DNA of 64,000 bases from positions 240,154-304,153 of the forward strand of contig NZ_SCVC01000036.1 in NCBI RefSeq assembly GCF_004297405.1. The letters are read 5' to 3'. The notes below the pieces were generated by a model that searched no databases, was not told where the DNA came from, and was given only the letters and a program-made list of their open reading frames with translations. Positions 59,112-64,000 of this stretch are shown piece by piece (positions within the stretch are counted from its first letter, which is position 1; every line of letters starts with the position of its first letter). The position numbers were made by a program, and so were the translations under genes. This DNA comes from Reyranella sp. GTDB lineage: Bacteria; Pseudomonadota; Alphaproteobacteria; Reyranellales; Reyranellaceae.

Positions 59112-60305
59112 ATGGCAGTCGAGACACTCGGCTCTGCGCCGCGAAAAACCAGAGTAGCGCCTTGGAACGACCCGGTCATCCGAGGCTGGGTTTTCCAGAT
59201 CGTCGTTGTCGGTCTCGTCGGGCTTCTGGCCTGGTACCTCGTCAGCAACACCATGGAGAACCTCGCTCGCCAGAAGATCGCGAGCGGCTTCCACTATCTC
59301 GAGCGCGAGGCGGGCTTCGAGATCGGCGATACGATGATCGAGTATTCGCCGGCCAGCACCTACGCCCGTGCGATCTGGGTCGGTATTCTCAACACACTGC
59401 GCGTCGCCGTCCTCGGCATCATCCTTGCCACCATCCTGGGGACCTTGATCGGCATCGGCCGACTTTCGCCCAACTGGCTGCTGAGCCGCATCTGCGAATG
59501 GTACGTCGAGGCCTTCCGCAATGTGCCGCTGCTGCTTTGGCTGTTCCTCTTCTACAAGCTGATCAGCGAGGCTTTCCCCGGACCACGCCAGGCGATCTCT
59601 ATGTTTTGGAACTCGGTGTTCCTCAGCAATCGTGGCGTCTACTTCCCGGTGCCGACGGCCGATCCGATCCATGCGTGGATGGGCATAGCCTTCCTGATCG
59701 GTATCGCCGGCGCCTTCTTCATCAATCGCTGGGCCAAACAACGCCAGGCCAGGACGGGACAGCCCTTCCCGATCCTGTCGTCCAGCCTGGGCATCATCAT
59801 TGGCCTGCCGCTCGTGGTTTGGCTGGCCGGCGGCGCGCCGAGTCAGATGAGCTGGCCTGAGCTCAAGGGCTTCAACTTCGTCGGTGGCACCGTCATTCAG
59901 CCGGAGTTCACCGCTCTGCTGGTTGGCCTCGTGCTCTACACCTCAGCCTTCGTCGCCGAGATCGTGCGCTCGGGTATCCTCGCCCTGCACAAGGGCCAGA
60001 GCGAGGCCGCCGGGGCGCTCGGCCTGTCACGCGGCCAAGCCATGCGTCTGGTGCTGCTGCCACAGGCGCTGCGCGTGATCGTGCCGCCGATGACCAGCCA
60101 GTATCTCAACATCACCAAGAACAGCTCGCTGGCCATTGCCATCGGCTATCCCGACCTCGTCGCCTCCGTGAACGTCACGATCAACCAGACGGGCCAGGCG
60201 ATCGAGAACGTCCTGATCATCATGGCCGCCTATCTCTCGGTCAGCCTGTCGATCTCGGCGTTCATGAACTGGTACAATAAACGTATTGCCCTGAGGGAGC
60301 GCTGA
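59112..60305 (+). CDS. aapQ: Amino-acid ABC transporter permease (AapQ-like)
   Basis: This 397-residue permease has an N-terminal cytoplasmic stretch, a first helix (FQIVVVGLVGLLAWYLVSNT) and a periplasmic loop. The HisM-type permease signature follows (ILNTLRVAVLGIILATILGT, then LIGIGRLSPNWLLSRICEWY), with the EAA loop GQSEAAGALGLSRGQAMRLV. Eight membrane segments fit AapQ, which forms the channel with AapM. ATG 59112 follows CAGGGGGAAT. It ends 2 bp before aapM. Confidence 0.93.
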   Translation: MAVETLGSAPRKTRVAPWNDPVIRGWVFQIVVVGLVGLLAWYLVSNTMENLARQKIASGFHYLEREAGFEIGDTMIEYSPASTYARAIWVGILNTLRVAVLGIILATILGTLIGIGRLSPNWLLSRICEWYVEAFRNVPLLLWLFLFYKLISEAFPGPRQAISMFWNSVFLSNRGVYFPVPTADPIHAWMGIAFLIGIAGAFFINRWAKQRQARTGQPFPILSSSLGIIIGLPLVVWLAGGAPSQMSWPELKGFNFVGGTVIQPEFTALLVGLVLYTSAFVAEIVRSGILALHKGQSEAAGALGLSRGQAMRLVLLPQALRVIVPPMTSQYLNITKNSSLAIAIGYPDLVASVNVTINQTGQAIENVLIIMAAYLSVSLSISAFMNWYNKRIALRER

Positions 60306-60307
60306 GC

Positions 60308-61585
60308 ATGACCGACATGCCAGTTGGCGAACGCCAACCAATCGCGCCTCCCTCGGACGATACCGGCATTCTGGGCTGGGCGCGCAAGAACCTGTTTTCG
60401 AGCTGGGGCAACGGCCTCACAACGATCGTCCTGATCGTTGCCATGGTCTGGATCCTCTCCGGGTTCCTGGAGTGGGCGCTCTTCACGGCCAACTTCACGG
60501 CCTCGACCGGCAGTGAATGCCGTGGCGGGGGTGCCTGCTGGGCCCTGATCCGCGAGAAGTTCCGCTACATCTTCTTCGGCTCCTTCCCCTACGAACAGCA
60601 CTGGCGGCCGCTGTTCGCCGTCATCGCCATGCTGGCGATGCTGGTGCTGAGCGCCGACCGCCGCATGTGGAACTGGCGCCTGCTGGTGATCTGGGGCGTC
60701 GGCTCCTTCATCACCTTCCTGCTGATGTTCGGCCAGCTCCACATTCCGCTGAGCCTCATGCTCTTCGTGGCTCTGGCCGGCGGCACGATCGGTCTGATGA
60801 TGCGCAGCGCCGTCGCCGACCCGACTGAGCGGAGCGCCTACTACGCTCTGATCGTGATCGGCCTGGTCGGTCTGGTGTTGCGCATCTTCGGCGTGCTGCC
60901 GTCGTGGAGCCTCGCCATCGCGCCGCTGAGCTATGTCGAGACCAGCCTGTGGGGCGGCCTGCCCGTCACCTTGATCTTGGCGACCTACGGCCTGCTGTTC
61001 GCCTTCCCCTACGGCATCCTGCTGGCACTGGGCCGGCGGTCCAACCTGCCGCTGGTCAAGGGCCTGTGCGTGGGCTTCATCGAACTGATCCGCGGCGTGC
61101 CTCTGATCAGCCTCCTGATCATGGCCTCGGTGATGCTGCCGCTGTTCCTGCCTTCGGGCACGACTATCGACAAGTTCCTGCGCGCCCAGGTCGCCGTCAT
61201 CCTGTTCGCCGGAGCCTACATCGCCGAAGTCATCCGCGGCGGCCTGCAATCGCTGCCCAAGGGTCAGTTCGAGGCCGCTGATGCGATGGGCCTCAACTAC
61301 CCGCAGAAGACGTTGCTGATCATCCTGCCGCAGGCGCTGCGCGTGGTGATTCCGCCGCTGATCAACACCTTCATCGGCTTCTTCAAGGACACGTCGCTAG
61401 TGCTGATCATCGGCATCTTCGACTTCCTCAACACGGCAAACCAGGCACTGGTCGATCCCAACTGGGCAGGCTTCCCCGGTGAGGTCTATCTCTTCGCGGC
61501 CTTCGTCTATTTCATCTTCTGTTACTCGATGTCGCGATACAGCAAGTATCTCGAAGTCGAACTCAACAAGGGTACGCGCCGCTAG
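60308..61585 (+). CDS. aapM: Amino-acid ABC transporter permease (AapM-like)
   Basis: This 425-residue permease has the long N-terminal region of AapM with a periplasmic loop containing two cysteines (TGSECRGGGACWALI), several helices, and the permease core ETSLWGGLPVTLILATYGLL. The EAA loop is KGQFEAADAMGLNYPQKTLL. It pairs with AapQ in the inner membrane and lies in the same operon, 2 bp after aapQ and 20 bp before aapP. Its stop is TAG 61585. Confidence 0.93.
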   Translation: MTDMPVGERQPIAPPSDDTGILGWARKNLFSSWGNGLTTIVLIVAMVWILSGFLEWALFTANFTASTGSECRGGGACWALIREKFRYIFFGSFPYEQHWRPLFAVIAMLAMLVLSADRRMWNWRLLVIWGVGSFITFLLMFGQLHIPLSLMLFVALAGGTIGLMMRSAVADPTERSAYYALIVIGLVGLVLRIFGVLPSWSLAIAPLSYVETSLWGGLPVTLILATYGLLFAFPYGILLALGRRSNLPLVKGLCVGFIELIRGVPLISLLIMASVMLPLFLPSGTTIDKFLRAQVAVILFAGAYIAEVIRGGLQSLPKGQFEAADAMGLNYPQKTLLIILPQALRVVIPPLINTFIGFFKDTSLVLIIGIFDFLNTANQALVDPNWAGFPGEVYLFAAFVYFIFCYSMSRYSKYLEVELNKGTRR

Positions 61586-61605
61586 GCGCTGTCAGGGAGC
61601 ACTTC

Positions 61606-62376
61606 ATGGCCGCAACAGCCGCGCGCGATCTGTCGACTGGGTCCTCGGTGATCCAGCTCAAGAGCGTGAACAAGTGGTTCGGGCAGTTCCACGTCCTGAC
61701 CGACATCAATCTCGACGTGAAGGAAGGCGAGAAGATCGTCATCTGCGGGCCGTCCGGCTCCGGCAAGTCGACCCTGATTCGCTGCATCAATCGCCTCGAG
61801 GAGCATCAGCAGGGCGACATCGTCGTGCACGGCGTGACGCTCTCCAACGACGTGAAGAACATCGAAGCGATCCGCCGCGAAGTCGGCATGGTGTTCCAGT
61901 CGTTCAATCTCTTCCCGCATCTCACGATCCTCGACAATCTCACCCTGGCGCCGATCTGGGTGAAGAAGATGCCCAAGAAGGATGCCGAGGAAATCGCCAT
62001 GGGGCTGCTGAAGCGCGTGCGCATCCCCGAGCAGGCGCTGAAGTATCCCGGCCAGCTTTCGGGCGGACAGCAGCAGCGCGTGGCGATCGCCAGGGCGCTC
62101 TGCATGCGGCCCAAAATTATGCTGTTCGACGAGCCGACCTCGGCGCTCGACCCCGAGATGGTGAAGGAAGTGCTCGACGTCATGATCGAGCTGGCACGCG
62201 AAGGCATGACCATGCTCTGCGTCACTCACGAGATGGGCTTCGCCCGCGCCGTCGCCGATCGCGTGATCTTCATGGATCGCGGTGAGATCGTGGAGCAAAA
62301 CGAGCCGGAGGAATTCTTCGCCAATCCCAGGAACGAGCGCACCAAGCTCTTCCTCGGCCAGATCCTCCACCGCTGA
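61606..62376 (+). CDS. aapP: Amino-acid ABC transporter ATP-binding protein (AapP-like)
   Basis: This 256-residue ATPase has Walker A CGPSGSGKSTLIRCINRLEE, Q-loop VFQSFNLFPHLTILDN, signature LSGGQQQRVAIARAL, Walker B IMLFDEPTSALDPEMV and H-loop CVTHEMGFARAVADRV. The length and sequence match GlnQ/AapP. It powers import of amino acids through AapQM. It follows aapM by 20 bp and ends the aap operon. The next gene, rfbB, starts 55 bp later and belongs to a different pathway. Confidence 0.96.
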   Translation: MAATAARDLSTGSSVIQLKSVNKWFGQFHVLTDINLDVKEGEKIVICGPSGSGKSTLIRCINRLEEHQQGDIVVHGVTLSNDVKNIEAIRREVGMVFQSFNLFPHLTILDNLTLAPIWVKKMPKKDAEEIAMGLLKRVRIPEQALKYPGQLSGGQQQRVAIARALCMRPKIMLFDEPTSALDPEMVKEVLDVMIELAREGMTMLCVTHEMGFARAVADRVIFMDRGEIVEQNEPEEFFANPRNERTKLFLGQILHR

Positions 62377-62431
62377 TACCGGGGTGTCGCGCCTTGGCGC
62401 CGCCCAGATCGGCCGCTAGGAAGACCGCCCC

Positions 62432-63487
62432 ATGAGGATTCTCGTCACTGGTGGCGCCGGCTTCATCGGCTCGGCAGTTGTCCGCCACATTATCCGCGAC
62501 ACCGACTGGTCGGTCGCCAACGTCGACGCACTGACCTATGCCGGCAACCTCGAATCTCTGGCCGAAGCCGGGGTGAGCAACCGCCACCGTCACTACAAGG
62601 CCGACATCCGTGATCGCCAGGCGCTCACCGGTATCTTCGCCGAGTTTCAGCCGGAAGCGGTGCTGCACCTCGCTGCCGAGAGTCATGTCGACCGCTCGAT
62701 CGACGGCGCCGCGCCTTTCATCGAGACCAATGTCGGCGGCACTTACGTGCTGTTGGACGTTACCCTCGCCTACTGGCGCACGCTCGACGAGGCGGCCCGC
62801 GCGCGCTTTCGCTTTCAGCACATCTCGACCGACGAAGTGTTCGGATCGCTGGGGCCGACGGGCAAATTCACCGAGACCACGCCCTACGCCCCCAACTCAC
62901 CCTACTCGGCCAGCAAGGCAGCGTCCGACCACCTGGTGCGCGCCTGGCACCACACCTACGGACTGCCGACGCTTGCCACCAATTGCTCGAACAATTACGG
63001 CCCCTACCACTTTCCCGAAAAACTGATTCCGTTGGTGATCATCCGCGCGCTGCGCGGCGAGAGCCTGCCGGTCTACGGCAAGGGCGAGAACGTGCGCGAC
63101 TGGCTGCATGTCGAGGATCATGCCGAGGCGCTGACCCTGGTGCTGCGCAAGGGCCGGCCGGGCGAAACCTACAATGTCGGCGGCGACAGCGAGCGGCAGA
63201 ATATCGACGTGGTGCGCGGCATCTGCAGGCTGCTCGACGAGATGCTGCCCAACAGCACCACCCGCCCGCATGAAAAGCTGATCCAGTTCGTGACGGATCG
63301 GCCCGGCCACGATGCGCGCTATGCCATCGATGCCAGCAAGATCAAGACCGAGCTGGGCTGGCGGCCGCGGCACGATTTCGACACCGGCCTGCGCGACACG
63401 GTGCGCTGGTTCCTCGAGAACCGCGGCTGGTGGGAACGGGTCATGAGCGGCGCCTATCGCGGCGAGAGGCTCGGACTGGCGGGCTAA
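62432..63487 (+). CDS. rfbB: dTDP-glucose 4,6-dehydratase
   Basis: This 351-residue extended SDR has MRILVTGGAGFIGSAVVRHI, LHLAAESHVDRSIDG, HISTDEVFGSLG with the active-site Thr-Asp-Glu, and YSASKAASDHLVRAW with the Tyr-x3-Lys pair. GERQNIDVV-like and RPGHDARYAIDASK close the fold. It converts dTDP-glucose to dTDP-4-keto-6-deoxyglucose, the entry step for rhamnose and many amino or deoxy sugars. ATG 62432 follows AGGAAG. The partial sugar aminotransferase at the window edge suggests an amino-sugar branch rather than simple rhamnose. Confidence 0.95.
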   Translation: MRILVTGGAGFIGSAVVRHIIRDTDWSVANVDALTYAGNLESLAEAGVSNRHRHYKADIRDRQALTGIFAEFQPEAVLHLAAESHVDRSIDGAAPFIETNVGGTYVLLDVTLAYWRTLDEAARARFRFQHISTDEVFGSLGPTGKFTETTPYAPNSPYSASKAASDHLVRAWHHTYGLPTLATNCSNNYGPYHFPEKLIPLVIIRALRGESLPVYGKGENVRDWLHVEDHAEALTLVLRKGRPGETYNVGGDSERQNIDVVRGICRLLDEMLPNSTTRPHEKLIQFVTDRPGHDARYAIDASKIKTELGWRPRHDFDTGLRDTVRWFLENRGWWERVMSGAYRGERLGLAG

Positions 63488-63586
63488 ACGCTCACCCAGC
63501 AATGTGGCCAAATAGAGAAGCCTGCGTTTCGGCAGCAACCGGCCAGGGACACTCGTGTTGATCTCCTGACAGTGAAGGAGACCGCC

Positions 63587-63847
63587 ATGAGACCTGTGAT
63601 TGGTATCGTCGCGGCGGTGGCGCTCACCGCTTCCGTTGCAGCCTGCGCGTCCGATCCCTACGCGCGCAGCAACTACAACTACGGCTACACTGCGCCGGGC
63701 TACACTTATTCGGCGCCGGCATATTATCGTTCGCCTGCCTACTACCAGACGACGACCTACTCTTATTCCTCTCCGCAGAGGGGCTACAGCTCCTACTGGG
63801 ACTATCAGCGCAACTACCGAGGCATTCACTCTGCGCCGGAGTTGTAG
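63587..63847 (+). CDS. Small Tyr-rich probable lipoprotein
   Basis: I do not recognise this 86-residue protein. It has an N-terminal hydrophobic stretch (VIGIVAAVALTASVAACASD) ending in VAAC, a plausible lipobox, so it may be a lipoprotein anchored at Cys20 or so. The mature part is low-complexity, very rich in Tyr with Ser, Pro and Asn (APGYTYSAPAYYRSPAYY and similar repeats). ATG 63587 follows AAGGAG; an in-frame GTG at 63572 is the alternative. It lies between rfbB and the convergent aminotransferase gene, but such proteins are not known to take part in sugar synthesis. Confidence 0.65.
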   Translation: MRPVIGIVAAVALTASVAACASDPYARSNYNYGYTAPGYTYSAPAYYRSPAYYQTTTYSYSSPQRGYSSYWDYQRNYRGIHSAPEL

Positions 63848-63850
63848 CGG

Positions 63851-64000
63851 TCAGCTGCTGAGTGTTTGCCGGACGACGTTTGCGACGTGGTCGACGGCGT
63901 CGGTCGGCATGTGGGGGCCGATGGGGAGGCTGAGCACGGTTTCGGCCAGTTCCTCGGCCAGCGGATAGCTGCCCTTGCCCTGGCCCAGGTCGGCATAGGC
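63851..64000 (-). CDS. DegT/DnrJ/EryC1-type sugar aminotransferase, C-terminal end
   Basis: Only the last 49 codons are in the window. They read AYADLGQGKGSYPLAEELAE, then TVLSLPIGPHMPTDAVDHVA, NVVRQTL, which is the standard C-terminal region of the DegT/DnrJ/EryC1/StrS aminotransferases: the SLPxxP(H) segment followed by a final helix. These PLP enzymes aminate keto sugars bound to dTDP or UDP. The gene continues beyond 64000 and its full length cannot be judged. It ends 3 bp after the Tyr-rich gene on the opposite strand. A link to RfbB (the 4-keto-6-deoxy sugar as substrate) is likely. Confidence 0.82.
   Translation of the reverse strand, partial: AYADLGQGKGSYPLAEELAETVLSLPIGPHMPTDAVDHVANVVRQTLSS

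Noticed and set aside
1..64000. Genomic island, prophage or mobile element boundaries.
   Set aside because: No integrase, transposase, tRNA, direct-repeat pair or marked shift in composition was seen; the mix of genes looks like ordinary chromosome.

Overview
The window is GC-rich, densely coded DNA from what looks like an alphaproteobacterium. The pointers are an Aap-type general L-amino-acid ABC transporter (binding protein, AapQ, AapM, AapP), a yajC-secD-secF-Mth938 operon with a DUF815 ATPase divergent from it, a folate-dependent TrmFO, the aerobic-pathway cobalamin gene cobF, a phasin, and Bug/TTT-type and Dpp-type uptake genes. A Reyranella-like soil or water heterotroph would fit, but that is an inference and no 16S rRNA gene is present. 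I see no tRNA, rRNA, insertion sequence, prophage or CRISPR array. No stretch longer than about 300 bases lacks a gene; the longest gap is 53883-54091.

Layout. 1-6304 is a lipid-storage and fatty-acid block: the tail of a wax-ester/TAG synthase, an alpha/beta hydrolase, then a minus-strand operon of a CYP102 (P450-BM3-like) fused monooxygenase, DUF445 protein and phasin. 6421-19294 is mixed metabolism: beta-hydroxyacid dehydrogenase, GST, serine hydrolase, phosphodiesterase, NAD synthetase, MFS, RidA-like, TrmFO, a carrier protein, MATE, cupin, CobF and an enoyl-CoA hydratase. 19389-24459 holds a LysR regulator, a Bug-type receptor, a Tat-exported amidohydrolase and a quinone-oxidoreductase-like enzyme. 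24530-30204 is a five-gene peptide ABC transporter spread over both strands. 30292-35139 is an operon of two FAD monooxygenases, a luciferase-like oxygenase and a hydrolase. 35162-42505 holds an NDUFAF6-like protein, a PuuD-like membrane protein, LysE, the Sec accessory operon, DUF815 and a PNPOx-fold protein.

42502-48927 is the most intriguing block. A MarR gene with an MFS exporter and a thioesterase is transcribed away from a five-gene operon encoding an Fe-S flavoreductase, an SDR, a small PaaA-like di-iron oxygenase, a 185-residue protein I do not recognise, and an alpha/beta hydrolase. A perfect 7-5-7 palindrome lies in the shared promoter. The arrangement reads as a self-contained, ligand-induced oxygenase pathway of unknown substrate.

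48943-55510 carries a D-cysteine desulfhydrase-like enzyme, an MlrC/M81 protein, a pirin, an orphan CoA-ligase alpha subunit and an M23 endopeptidase. 55641-62376 is the amino-acid transporter with three tandem binding-protein paralogues. The last 1.6 kb (rfbB, a Tyr-rich small lipoprotein and the tail of a sugar aminotransferase) starts a nucleotide-sugar locus that continues outside the window.
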